64,000 nucleotides of DNA. Source: Guyanagaster necrorhizus (lineage: Eukaryota; Basidiomycota; Agaricomycetes; Agaricales; Physalacriaceae). Of the stretch, positions 1-9,333 are shown piece by piece; position 1 is the first letter of the stretch, and the number at the start of each line of letters is the position of its first letter. The notes under the pieces are model-generated. The model made no database searches. It was not told the origin of the DNA and saw only the letters and a list, made by a program, of their open reading frames with translations. Made by a program: the position numbers and the translations under genes. The stretch spans positions 1,339,023 to 1,403,022 of the forward strand of contig NW_025064887.1 in NCBI RefSeq assembly GCF_019112545.1, read 5' to 3'.

Positions 1-1167
1 GACTGGAACTGATACGACCACCACACCAACTACAACCAGTACAACAAGCACGACGTCAACAACATCTCCCACGACCACGACCACGACCACAACATCATCT
101 TCAACATCGACCTCTACTTTTGTTACCGTCTCGACACCTTCGACTGTCATTACCTCCTCAACATCTGTAACTTTAGCTGGTGGCGAAATCACGGTTTCAG
201 TAGTAACACTCACCTCTACACTAGCCGCTACCACAATAACTTCCGCAGGCGGGGCCATCGCTACATCTACAGCCGCTTCCAGTAGTTCCAGTAATGTTGG
301 CGCTATAGTCGGGGGAGTGGTGGGTGGCGTCTGTGGCCTCGCCTTACTAGCTCTTCTCATCTGGTGTGTTCTGTAAGTATTTCTTATACTGAAACACACA
401 GCATCTGATGAGCTGTGCACAGAAAACGTCGTAAGAGATGGGACGACATCTTCGATGATCTTGACGATCAGATGCCTGCCAACACTGGTACGGGAGGCAA
501 CGAAGGATTTTCCCTCGGACGGGATTTGGACGTGGAGCCCAAACCGTACGAGTATGGGACCGTCGGTGGAAACACATATCCGTCCCTCAATGGTGTTTCA
601 CCACCACAATCACCTTCAATGGCTGGACAGCCGATGATGCCGACGTACACTGACCATGGGTACGACCAACAGGGGTTGCAAGCCATTTCACCGTTAAGCG
701 TGCTTCCCATGGGCGCGGCGGCGCCGGTGGGGCAGCAGCGACGCATGTCGTCTCAGAGCGGAGAGCCTTCCCGGACGCCTTCGGTTGGTCCTGACAACAT
801 TGCTGGTGCGGCCTCTTCCTCACGTCCCACATCGTCGGATTCGGGATACTTCAGTCGGGCTCAGGCTGAGCGTCGCTTGCGTATCGTCAATCAAGATAAC
901 GCTCCGGCTGGACAGAGGGCATCCGTGATGAGCAGCCAGGCGGCAGATATTAATTCGAGTGAGGGGGTGATTGAAGGGGGTGATGCGAGTGGTTCTGGAG
1001 GAGGAGTCACGAAGGGAAGACGCAGGAGTTCGGCAACGGCAGCGACAGGTGGGAAGGCTGATATGGTGCGTCTGGATGGGGCGCGGGCGCGACAAGAAGC
1101 GGAAGCCTCGGCCGCTTTGCATCATGGTCACGGGGAGCTTCCTCCGCCTGCTTACTCTGAGAGTTGA
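1..1167 (+). CDS. Mucin-like single-pass membrane protein, 3' part (5' end outside window)
   Basis: Two exons are visible: 1-372, open from the window edge in the frame starting at base 2, and 423-1167, joined across a GTAAGT..CACAG intron. The first ~95 visible residues are almost pure Thr/Ser with Pro, typical of an O-glycosylated wall-facing stalk. A Gly/Val/Leu membrane segment follows (about 294-371), with a KRRKR stop-transfer motif just after the intron. The ~245-residue cytoplasmic tail is low-complexity, rich in Ser, Gly and Pro, and ends PPPAYSES; PPPAY is a PPxY-type motif that in known proteins recruits WW-domain ubiquitin ligases. Seen: composition, membrane segment, tail. Known: this Ser/Thr stalk plus one membrane segment plus disordered tail layout is common in Agaricomycete surface proteins, loosely like Mid2/Wsc sensors. 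Inferred: cell-surface or wall-stress sensor. No catalytic domain is visible; an unknown N-terminal domain may lie upstream of the window. Confidence 0.75.
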
Positions 1168-1580
1168 GAGTTAAAAACAATACCGACGCATTCGGGATTG
1201 CTTTTTAGTACCTTGCATTGTTTTTTTTTGGTGTTTGACTGCATTTATGACTTATTTTAACTAACTGTGTATTATCGTACGTTCGCTTACCTTATTATTA
1301 TCTCGCGCTACCTTCCATCACTTTATGATTGCACCCAGGTCCTTCCAGAAGTCCTTGCCTGGCCCAAGCTCGAGCAATACCAGAACATGACATAAGAGTC
1401 AACTCAACCCAAACTCGGCTCGGGGAGTTAGCATGGAGGAGGTGATGTCCTATTTTGGCAAATCGGGTTTCGAGCAGTCTCTGCGAGAATCAAGGGGTCA
1501 CTTTGTCATCCACCTCGTACCGTCCGTGTCAGTCAAGTGCCAGGCTTTTCCAGTTGACGATTCCAGACCAGACTTGTCCG
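1168..1580. other. Intergenic region between mucin-like gene and ARD1
   Basis: There is no convincing coding sequence. The T-rich stretch just after 1167 probably holds the 3' UTR of the upstream gene, and the last part should contain the ARD1 promoter and 5' UTR. Short open frames starting at 1433 and 1455 run into the ARD1 first exon region but match nothing and are taken as chance. Confidence 0.5.
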
Positions 1581-2379
1581 ATGAACATCCGTCTAGCAAG
1601 GGTGCGTGTATACTCTCCATGGACATATAGTGCACAAGATCCCGATATTCCCTCCGTCTACTAGGTGAGTTCTTCTTCACACATCACCTGCGCCAGTACC
1701 GACTGTACTAGATTGATGACCTCAGCGGCATGCAAGCAGCCAACCTCATCAACCTCCCGGAAAACTACGTTATGAAATTCTGTTCGCACTTAGTTTCCCC
1801 ACACGGGACATGCAGCTCATATGATCGTTGCTTAGGGATGTATCATCTCTTGACGTGGCCACAGATATCATTCGTCGCGGAGAATGGAGAGGGAAAGATT
1901 GTCGGATATGTACTGGCGAAAATGTGAGTTCGGTCACTGTTCGTGCCTGCGAGCTGCTGCTGAGGTGTCCCTTCAAGTGACGACGAGACCACGGATGCGA
2001 ACTCAGCCGAGGTGCATGGGCACGTCAATTCGATATCAGTGCTACGGTCGTATAGGCGACTAGGGTTAGCGCGACGGCTGATGATGTTATCGCGTGAGTT
2101 CAGTCAGCTTTCAACTGGATGCGGTTTTTCACACTAGTATGCAGAGGAAGCAATGTTGACTGTGTACAATGCATCATACGTCTCATTACATGTTCGGAAA
2201 TCCAACAAGGCCGCTATTGGACTGTATAAAGACACATTAGGATTCTCAGTGGCGGACATAGAAAAGAAATATTGTGCGCTGTCTTTGCACGTACTCGTAC
2301 TACCGGTCACTAACTGTAATGTTGTTCAGATGGCGATGGTGAGGATGCTTTATCCATGAAGCTCTACCTGAAGCGGTAG
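1581..2379 (+). CDS. ARD1: N-terminal acetyltransferase A catalytic subunit (ARD1/NAA10), GNAT family
   Basis: Six exons give a 157-residue protein: 1581-1601, 1712-1781, 1836-1923, 1978-2093, 2145-2273 and 2330-2379. ARD1 with NAT1 acetylates the N-termini of nascent proteins on the ribosome after Met removal. The start MNIRLAR matches the family start, and the rest aligns with NAA10 throughout: LPENY and LTWPQISF, the acetyl-CoA loop RRLGLA at about residues 86-91, [10 protein letters not shown], and the [10 protein letters not shown] block. The protein stops directly after the GNAT core (MKLYLKR), lacking the long acidic tail of animal NAA10 and of the 238-residue yeast protein. All five introns are 52-110 bp with GT..AG ends. 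The first exon is only 21 coding bases and the donor of intron 2 is GTTCGC, the least certain junction. Identity is near certain; exon edges are inferred from frame and homology. Confidence 0.93.
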
Positions 2380-3033
2380 TGTGGCCTATTCTTAGTAAAA
2401 CAAGCAATATATAGAATGTACAAAAACTGTATTTTTTCGGCCACGGTGGAGTACATGGTAAGTAAAATGACATTAGGTTTGAAACCTGGCGAAGAGTGGG
2501 TGAGGACGACGTCAAGGAACAAAAGAATAGTAAAAGAAGGATAAAGGTCTCAGCCTCGCCTTTAATTCCCCATTCGCGCCCTGCCATCTAGCCACCTCAA
2601 TGAGGGACAAAGATACCCTGACGATATAGGACTCAATGCTGAGCGGGGCGCGTTCTTTTACCAGGATTATCTTCATCGACCATGTAAAGGGAATAGATTC
2701 AAGCAAAGGACTCACAGTACATGATGGGTAACGACATATGATATGTAGAACTGCTCCAGGTGATCCTGCGTCCTTGCCCCTCAACCAATGGGAGGAACGT
2801 CAGCAAAGATTGTTTTTGAGAGTCCGGTATCCTCTTCGACGCTTGTCTGGACCATCCACCTGATGATGAATACCTGCAGAGGCAGTAGACAGATGGTAAT
2901 TATGCCGTCGTGGGTTTTTGTAAAAGACAAAAAAAATGGGACGATCGGTCTATATAGGGAAACTTTTAAACTCCGACCAAATTTGGATGCGACATTCTCG
3001 ATATATCGGTTTACTAACGACCAGAAGGCGGGC
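2380..3033. other. Intergenic region between ARD1 and MRP51
   Basis: Likely holds the ARD1 3' UTR and the MRP51 promoter and 5' UTR. The MRP51 frame happens to stay open upstream to an ATG at 2788, but the 82 extra residues look unlike the family and are treated as untranslated. Confidence 0.5.
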
Positions 3034-4500
3034 ATGTCCGTGCACCCGCCTGCATCACCATTCTCACAACTTCTTCGTCGCTCGCAGTTCGCATCTTTCG
3101 ACCCGTCAATACGACAGACTTACTTGTCGCCGGCTCCCCACGCTAACCGTGGCGATTGGGGTCTCAAGCGTCCCATTCCCGTCCGACGCAGAAATGCCTA
3201 TATCACGTTAGCGGCACCTTATGAGGCGCGGCAGCAGTTCACAGAATGGACTCGTGGAGAATCGCAAGTGCGGTTCATTCGCCGCTTCGAAGAGATGGAT
3301 ACCCTGCCCAAGATGGCTCCTTCATCGTCGTGGTCCCAGAATCAGGGCTCGAAAACGCTGAAAGAATGGATGGTGGATTCCGAGTTTGGGACAATGGAGG
3401 AGCGCCCGGATGCTACAGAGGGGTGGACACAGAAGGAAAAGGCGGAGAAGGCGCTGGATTTCTCCAAGACGCCATTCGACGAGAATCTGCCTGGTCTAGG
3501 GCGGAAAGGGCCTGGCGCATACGGAGCAAACGCGAACCCAGAAAATCTGTCGAATCTCAGTCCAAATTTCATGGCCATGACTTCAAAGGAATTCGAACGG
3601 TATCTCAAAACGCTGCGCGGCTTGCGTCCCGCTTTTGTCGAGTTCGTCAGGAAAGCCAAGAAGGCCGATAAACGTCTCAAAAAAAAAACTCTGTACGAAC
3701 TCGCGCAAAAGGGCGAAACGCCCCTGCTCAACAACGTGAATGTCGCTACCGTACCACTTCCTCCGGTAACCCCCAAGTACCAGCCCAATTTGCACCGGAA
3801 GTTCATCGAAGCAATCACCCACGACAAGTTCACAGATCGTGACGCTCGGGAAATCGAGCCTCAGCCACATCCTGTTGGCGGCTTACTCTATTCCCATCCC
3901 ACCAAGCTCCACTCTCATCTCATGTCTGACCTGCAGCCTGGTATCATACTGCAAGCAAACACTGGCTCAGCCGGTCAAGCTGCTCATATCGGTGCTATCA
4001 GGAGTCAAATCAAGCCCGGTTTCATGACCAGCTTCGGTGGGCTCAAGGCCAAGCTGGAGGGATTACCTGCTGGGAAGCAAGTTCTCTACGACGTCAACCG
4101 GGTTAACCCTATGAGACGCCACGAAATCGATTTATCGACCGCCCCCATGCGTATCATCCCTGGAAGCGTCATCGTCGATACTCCTCCTCGGACCGTGGGC
4201 AGAAACCCAGCTGGTATCAAGGGCGTGAGGATTCAAGCCTCAGTCACCACGGATTCTGCGTACAAGACGCTCACCAACTTCCATTGGCCGGGAAGCGATG
4301 ATTATATGTGTGCTGATCCGCCAGAGTTGGATAGGAAGGAACAAGCACTGATGCAGTCACCTGTGGAGTTGCGAAGTGAGAGGCGGGTTTCCAAGGAGGT
4401 GACAAAAAAGCATCAGGCTGCTGTCTTGGATTCCCTCAAATATCTTTCGACCTCTCGTTCTAGGCCAGCTCGCAAGATACGGCTAGAAGAGGAGCCGTAG
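3034..4500 (+). CDS. MRP51: Mitochondrial small ribosomal subunit protein MRP51-like (bS1m)
   Basis: An uninterrupted frame encodes 488 residues from the ATG at 3034. The N-terminus PFSQLLRRSQFASFDPSI, then a HANRGDWGLKRPI box and RRNAYITL, is the signature of the fungal MRP51 family of the mitochondrial 37S subunit. Yeast Mrp51 is needed for translation of several mitochondrial mRNAs through their 5' leaders. The N-terminus is rich in Ser, Arg and Phe with few acids, as expected for a mitochondrial import signal. The C-terminal half is basic and lacks recognisable enzyme motifs, as usual for this family. I chose the ATG at 3034 because family similarity begins within about ten residues of it. 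It lies in tandem with ARD1, about 650 bp downstream and under its own promoter. Single-exon structure is seen; the function is family knowledge. Confidence 0.82.
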   Translation: MSVHPPASPFSQLLRRSQFASFDPSIRQTYLSPAPHANRGDWGLKRPIPVRRRNAYITLAAPYEARQQFTEWTRGESQVRFIRRFEEMDTLPKMAPSSSWSQNQGSKTLKEWMVDSEFGTMEERPDATEGWTQKEKAEKALDFSKTPFDENLPGLGRKGPGAYGANANPENLSNLSPNFMAMTSKEFERYLKTLRGLRPAFVEFVRKAKKADKRLKKKTLYELAQKGETPLLNNVNVATVPLPPVTPKYQPNLHRKFIEAITHDKFTDRDAREIEPQPHPVGGLLYSHPTKLHSHLMSDLQPGIILQANTGSAGQAAHIGAIRSQIKPGFMTSFGGLKAKLEGLPAGKQVLYDVNRVNPMRRHEIDLSTAPMRIIPGSVIVDTPPRTVGRNPAGIKGVRIQASVTTDSAYKTLTNFHWPGSDDYMCADPPELDRKEQALMQSPVELRSERRVSKEVTKKHQAAVLDSLKYLSTSRSRPARKIRLEEEP

Positions 4501-4609
4501 ACAATCAGTTTATCGTTATCATGTAATGTACGGTCCTCATCTACTTGACGTGCAAGAAATAATGAGCATAATAAGTACAAGGCTGTAAGACGACATATCA
4601 TACCAGTGA

Positions 4610-4820
4610 CGTCGTAGGTTTTTAAGTCCCTTCCCGATAGAATGTGCTCGTATCGAAGCCTTAGTTACCTTTTGCCGAGTGTCCGCACAACGAAGGCGCT
4701 ATCCTGCACCTTCTTTCCTTTCCAGAATCATTCCTTCGTGGCGCCTCGCCGGACTCGGCGTCATGTTACTTATCGCAAATCAGTCTTAGTATTCGTTTTC
4801 TCAGAAGCAACGAGTATCTT
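4610..4820 (+). repeat. Degenerate ~200-bp dispersed repeat, copy 1
   Basis: This stretch aligns by eye with 8945-9170 in the same orientation. Shared landmarks, in order, are a TGACGTC box, a CGAAG..TTAG segment, GGCGCTATCC, GAATCATTCCTT, TCATGTT.CTTATCGCA and ATTCGTTT. Identity is roughly two thirds with few gaps over the best ~130 bases. No coding potential, target duplication or terminal inverted repeats were recognised. It could be an old non-autonomous transposon or a duplicated intergenic segment. Confidence 0.5.
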
Positions 4821-6299
4821 GCCGGCAAAGCCAAGGAGCACGGACGTCAGAGCGGTCTTAAACACCAGATATTGATATAGAATGGGGGAATTTGATTCTG
4901 GGGATCGAAAGGAACGTAGTACGAGTGCTTGTAAATGCTTAGGTAGACGAATACAGCGCGATTTCCTGAGTAAAGACACTCATAATGAGACACACAATAC
5001 TTACTTCCGAGTTCACAGTGTCAAATTCAGTCCGCCTCGGCGAAATCCTATTATCTCCAGCCAAAATAATTCACCTAAGCACTGGTCACGTCGTTCGTAC
5101 CCGATAAATAGCAGAAGGGCTTACCAGTAACCATTGGATTTACTACAGATCATTGTAATTCGAGTCGAAAGCAACGGTGGATCCAGAATGAATTACCGCT
5201 GACTAGGGTATGTGACTGCAGTTGTCGTGGTGGTTCTCCTCCGCCTGGCATGGATAACATTTCTGGTCGCCCACGCTTCGTACGCATCACTGCCATGGCA
5301 TTCTTTCGCGGCAGTGATTCCTCATTTGCGTTCGAATCAGATCCTAAAGGCGGCTTGGTCCCTGTCTGCAAACACTGCAAAATGAAAGTGTATATGTCAT
5401 TGGCTGGGGGAAAGCACGCCAAGTCGGACACAATGGGTAGGCATAAAAGACCAGGATGGCCGTGGTTGACTAAAGCCATTTCTCAGTCTCCTTTGGCTGA
5501 ACATCGAACTCACCGCGATATATCTAGGATAGAACTTCTAAGAAATCTTCTCGTCGGTTAGACAATTTCAACGCGCCGGATGGGGAGATGCTCAAAACTT
5601 TGGGGTGTAGATAGAAGATCTTGAGGGAATTAGCGGGGGTGCATCGGACATCTCATAGCAAGGACGCGGCATGAGCTTCCACAGAAACAAAATATGTCGA
5701 TACGGAGTTGCCATTTTGCATTTTGCATTGGTTGTGAAACAGAGGACGCAGTGATCGATTCGACAGATCGAGAGAAATGTGAGGCGGGGAACGAGGATAA
5801 GCGAGTCAACAAAGCCCGGGCGTCTGATGTGGTAGATGGGATGGTGATTTGATTCCTTTACGCCCGCGTTATGAGATCACAGAGTCGAATTCTGCAAGGT
5901 CCCTGCACTGACTGTATGTATCAAACCAGCCTTGACACGGCGGAGAACGTGAAGTTGTCCTGGAACTTCGTGGTCGCATGGAATATAAAGTCTTGAAGCT
6001 CCTCCGTATAGTTACAGCTGAACATTGAAGGAATGTAGGCGCGATCTCTGAGAGACGGAAATGAGGATGAGCAGGCGAAGTTGTAGTTCTCCCGAAGATC
6101 CTGGGTCGGTGGTTATGATATTGAGTTTTCGATAGATGTATGTCATCGAGAATAATTTGTCTTTATAATAACGACCACAGCAGGAGTCCGTTAGAGTTCC
6201 TTTAGTAAACAGAGCTCTGAGCAAAGGCTTGGGGGTGAAATTTCTCTCCCGATCTTCTCTGGCCATGGATATCGCGCAGCGGAACCGTATTCATGAGCG
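4821..6299. other. Intergenic region with one weak open frame
   Basis: No gene was identified. The only frame of note is 5250-5561 (+, 103 residues from an ATG), which has a CxxC pair (CKHC) followed by histidines but no recognisable zinc-finger spacing, no family match and no splice-supported extension. It is therefore not called as a gene. The region ends at the target site of the small copia-type element. Confidence 0.4.
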
Positions 6300-6304
6300 T
6301 AAAG
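6300..6304. repeat. Target site duplication TAAAG, left
   Basis: Identical to 7336-7340; the pair brackets the LTR element exactly, which fixes both element ends. Confidence 0.93.
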
Positions 6305-6521
6305 TGTTGGGATTTTGCTGGAAAGTTCTAGAAAGGGCAATCCGGCATCATGCCGAGAGTTGATGAGTAAGCCCGAGAGAAAGAGAAAGTTGTAGTAAAT
6401 TCTAGATACAAGCCTGGAGAGTATAAATACGAGCTCTGTAGGAGCTGCAGAATAAGGAGTTTATACCTTCTGGCCTTACCAGCCTGGAGTCTACCCTGCG
6501 CATCACCGAGGATTTCCAACA
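6305..6521 (+). repeat. Left (5') LTR of the small copia-type element, 217 bp
   Basis: Identical by eye to 7119-7335. It contains TATAAATA at about 6421-6428, a plausible TATA box that would start the transcript about 25-35 bases further on. Terminal TG..CA dinucleotides are present. Confidence 0.95.
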
Positions 6522-6535
6522 GGTTATGGGCCCCG
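6522..6535 (+). promoter_or_regulatory. Primer-binding site, half-tRNA-iMet type
   Basis: GGTTATGGGCCCC begins at the first base after the left LTR. Its complement is the CCCAUAACC anticodon arm of initiator tRNA-Met, the primer used by Drosophila copia and many Ty1/copia elements. The same motif in decayed form occurs at 30183 in the island. Confidence 0.8.
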
Positions 6536-6597
6536 GCACGATTAGACTCTGATTACGGTATCTCGACTTCTTAATTCGCCCTCATTCATTACCTACT

Positions 6598-6834
6598 ATG
6601 AGTAGCGTGACAAATGCTCTGATTGACGAAGAAGGAAGGAGGGGCGGCGCACCCGGTACAACGGCTCTGATCGCACGATCAAGGGGATCAAGCGGTCCGA
6701 AGCAGAACATCAGATGCTACGCATGTGGCAAGACTGGCCATATTAGTCGTGATTGTCGCACAAAATGGAATGACAGTGCCGACACTGCAAACATTGTGCA
6801 GAGCGACGATGAAGAAATGGAATATGCCTTTTGA
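6598..6834 (+). CDS. Gag C-terminal remnant with CCHC zinc knuckle (78 aa)
   Basis: The 78-residue frame has one retroviral-type zinc knuckle, CYACGKTGHISRDC (CX2CX4HX4C, Cys40, Cys43, His48, Cys53), preceded by an Arg/Gly-rich stretch and followed by an acidic tail (SDDEEMEYAF). In full copia Gag the knuckle follows about 200 or more residues of UBN2-type capsid, missing here. The knuckle could still bind RNA. The segment before it resembles the linker just upstream of the knuckle in copia Gag, so an internal deletion joining an ATG region to the Gag C-terminus is the simplest origin. Whether the peptide is made is unknown. Confidence 0.75.
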   Translation: MSSVTNALIDEEGRRGGAPGTTALIARSRGSSGPKQNIRCYACGKTGHISRDCRTKWNDSADTANIVQSDDEEMEYAF

Positions 6835-7108
6835 GGCAACTTTGGTGGAAAATTGGTTATATCTTTGTGAATTCCCTTAAGCCCCTTGGTAGGAATGTGT
6901 TTCTGCTGTGGTTTAGACTGGGTCCGGCTAGCTTGATATTGGGATCAGCTGGCTGTAAGTAGCATTTGGGGCTCCTGCAGCATGGGTGAGGATAGGGAAT
7001 GGTCACAAGTCTTGGGATATAATTGGGAATTTTCGGACTATTTCAAGTTTCAAGGGGAGACTTGGAGTATTGGGACATTTTAGGATATATTGCGGCAGGA
7101 TGCCGTAT

Positions 7109-7118
7109 TGAAGGGGAG
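7109..7118 (+). promoter_or_regulatory. Polypurine tract next to the right LTR
   Basis: GAAGGGGAG lies immediately upstream of the TG of the right LTR, where plus-strand DNA synthesis of an LTR retroelement is primed. Confidence 0.75.
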
Positions 7119-7335
7119 TGTTGGGATTTTGCTGGAAAGTTCTAGAAAGGGCAATCCGGCATCATGCCGAGAGTTGATGAGTAAGCCCGAGAGAAAGAGA
7201 AAGTTGTAGTAAATTCTAGATACAAGCCTGGAGAGTATAAATACGAGCTCTGTAGGAGCTGCAGAATAAGGAGTTTATACCTTCTGGCCTTACCAGCCTG
7301 GAGTCTACCCTGCGCATCACCGAGGATTTCCAACA
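7119..7335 (+). repeat. Right (3') LTR of the small copia-type element, 217 bp
   Basis: Identical to 6305-6521 and followed by the second TAAAG target copy at 7336-7340. Confidence 0.95.
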
Positions 7336-7773
7336 TAAAGGCTCACCACTGTCGGCCGCGGAGGAGACGCGTCCAAGTCAGTAGACAAAGTTGACCAAAC
7401 AAAACGCGTCTCTTTTCGTTATCATCCCGAAGTGTTTGACCCTGTTTTTTGATACACTGGCAAACGATGACATGTAAGGATCTTAAGGGTGCAGTTTCTG
7501 TGAGCAATGTGCCGAAATCCCGTACAGTTTAGTGATGTCAAGAGCTCGAAGCCGCTTATACTTCGGTAGGTCACCGCCTCCTGGCGCGTCGAATTACTTC
7601 GTTGACGGCAAGCGAACGATGCCTCCTTCAATTTGGCTCGCAGCCCGCGTGATCCCCATGTTTTGCTTTTTCTAACTGTAATACCTCTTGGTCTTTCCTA
7701 ATGGCCGTCCTTTCCCGTACCCAAAACACTAGATAAGGAGATCGTATTCTCCTTATTTCTTATTCTGTTAACC

Positions 7774-7962
7774 ATGCTCATTGCGGTATCCGTTCTGTAC
7801 TACGCTCTCTTGGCTGCTTCGGCTTTCCCACCTTACATCTCCGATGCTATCCTGGACCAACTTCTGAAATGTACCCTGCCGATCCATCCTTGGGCTCACC
7901 GTATGGTAACTGAAACGAAACTTTTGGGTACTCTCCAGGCTGTAAGAAAGTGGCATCCATGA
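7774..7962 (+). CDS. Possible small secreted or membrane-anchored protein, 62 aa
   Basis: The ATG at 7774 opens a 62-residue frame whose first ~19 residues (MLIAVSVLYYALLAASAFP) look like a signal peptide or membrane anchor, with a plausible cleavage region after ALLAASA. The remainder has one Cys and no recognised domain. No introns or neighbouring exons could be attached. It may be a chance frame. Confidence 0.25.
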   Translation: MLIAVSVLYYALLAASAFPPYISDAILDQLLKCTLPIHPWAHRMVTETKLLGTLQAVRKWHP

Positions 7963-8944
7963 GTGAGCCTTATTTCCTATTTCCAACATATTTGCTCAAT
8001 CATCAGTCTCAGCTGGGGGCATGATCTTTGATGCTCAGCGTCGAACATGGACACAAACTGCTAATTGATAATGATTAGCAAGCATTCGATCAACAACATG
8101 AGAATCACTTAGGAGACGTTCCTTAGCCATCGTTGGGATCCAAGGTCGTAGCAAATGAAACCCAATAGTTGACTATTATCTCACCCAACAACATGGATGA
8201 AGCAGGCTCGTCGGAGGAATCCAGTAGTCCGTAGATAATGTCTATTTTTTCCCTATGAGGAACTGGAAAGGGTCTTAGTATCAGTTGGAAGGATTAAGGA
8301 AGGACAAGATCTACCTCCTTCAGCGGGCGTGTGCGTCGGAGAATTCTGGGTGAATCGGTATTCGCACGCTTTCACACCTGCTTGCGCGCCAGGTCCCGTC
8401 TGGCTATAGTACATGCCGGAGAATGAGGCATGTTAAAATAGTCATCGAAGGGGTTTTTCCTCATTTATTTTGGCCCCAAGTGCTCTTACACCTGCACGGT
8501 GATAATACGACCGCCATTCCGGACGACTATGCATTAATAATACTGCCCATATTTTATGCAGGGAATACCTGTGTTTATTGCGCCAGCCGGACCCTCTATG
8601 GTCTCGCGCTCAATGACCATGTCTCTAAAGTTCTTTGCCGCAAGCCTCGTCCGGTGTCCCAATTTACTGCACGATCATAGTCGCTTGCTTGTCCTTCTCA
8701 TATTTATACTAGACTACACCTATTTTAGTAATTTCTACCTAATTCCTGTCTCAGATTCTTTCCTCGGAATGCCGGAATGCCGGAGTGCTCGAATTCTCTC
8801 GCAGGTTTCAACAATGAGAGATCACTCTTCCTTCAGAAAGAAGTTGAACTGGGGAGTTGTCCCTACGACCAGTGGTCTGAGATTGATTAAAGCAGCCACG
8901 ATTGATATTGACGCAGTTATCTTGCAATATGTTAGGCCCCGTTT

Positions 8945-9170
8945 GACGTCACACATAATATGACCTGCGATCGAGGAAATGCAGCGAAGTCAGTTAGATT
9001 CGAGAACCCTTCCTATACATCTGCACAGCAACGGCGCTATCCCGCGGATGCTTCCATTTACGGAATCATTCCTTTGTTCTTTCGCAGCGACTTAGCCTCA
9101 TGTTGTTTATCGCACGTCAGTGTTAAAATTCGTTTCTCTCAAGAACAACGGCGTGAACAACAGTATCCAA
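8945..9170 (+). repeat. Degenerate ~200-bp dispersed repeat, copy 2
   Basis: Same-orientation partner of 4610-4820; see that entry for landmarks. It ends about 160 bp upstream of the cyclin-box-like gene, so it may lie in that gene's promoter or 5' UTR. Confidence 0.5.
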
Positions 9171-9333
9171 GTCGTCCAACATCAACGGAATGCACAATTA
9201 ATTCATTGAACCTACAGTCGCAGCCTTTTGAACCCCGCTGATCATCGCCACCCAAATAAACAAGACCCAGTAACTTCACAGACATCTACCTTGCTCATAT
9301 CCTACTGCTATCATACTCCATCCCATTGCGGCG

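Larger units (their letters stand above)
6305..7335 (+). mobile_element. Non-autonomous Ty1/copia-type LTR element (TRIM-like), 1,031 bp, intact ends
   Basis: Two 217-bp LTRs (6305-6521 and 7119-7335) read identical along their whole length, start TGTTGG and end CCAACA. A perfect 5-bp target duplication TAAAG flanks the element (6300-6304 and 7336-7340). Directly after the left LTR is a primer-binding site GGTTATGGGCCCC, complementary to the anticodon stem-loop of initiator tRNA-Met (the half-tRNA priming mode known for copia). A purine tract GAAGGGGAG directly precedes the right LTR. The only coding remnant is a gag zinc knuckle; most of gag and all of pol are absent. Seen: all of the above. 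Inferred: recent insertion, because the LTRs have not diverged, with movement through proteins of an autonomous relative. CpG sites are retained, unlike the gypsy island. Confidence 0.95.
7341..9333. other. Intergenic region, ~2 kb, no firm gene
   Basis: It contains one small candidate frame (7774-7962, listed separately), copy 2 of a degenerate repeat near its right end and the presumed promoter of the gene at 9334. Open frames at 8423-8680 and 8556-8963 overlap in different frames, show no family features and were not called. A short triplication of a GAATGCCG-like unit lies at about 8765-8790. Confidence 0.4.

Noticed and set aside
2788..3033. In-frame upstream ATG extending MRP51 by 82 residues
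   Set aside because: The extension lacks the family's pattern, while the conserved N-terminal block begins right after the ATG at 3034.
5250..5561. 103-codon frame with a CxxC pair
   Set aside because: No proper zinc-finger spacing, no family resemblance and no exon support.
8765..8790. Short GAATGCCG-like triplication as a CRISPR-type or satellite repeat
   Set aside because: Only about three 8-9 bp units; eukaryotic context; no spacer structure.
8423..8963. Two overlapping open frames (85 and 135 codons)
   Set aside because: Different frames over the same DNA, composition not protein-like, no motifs.
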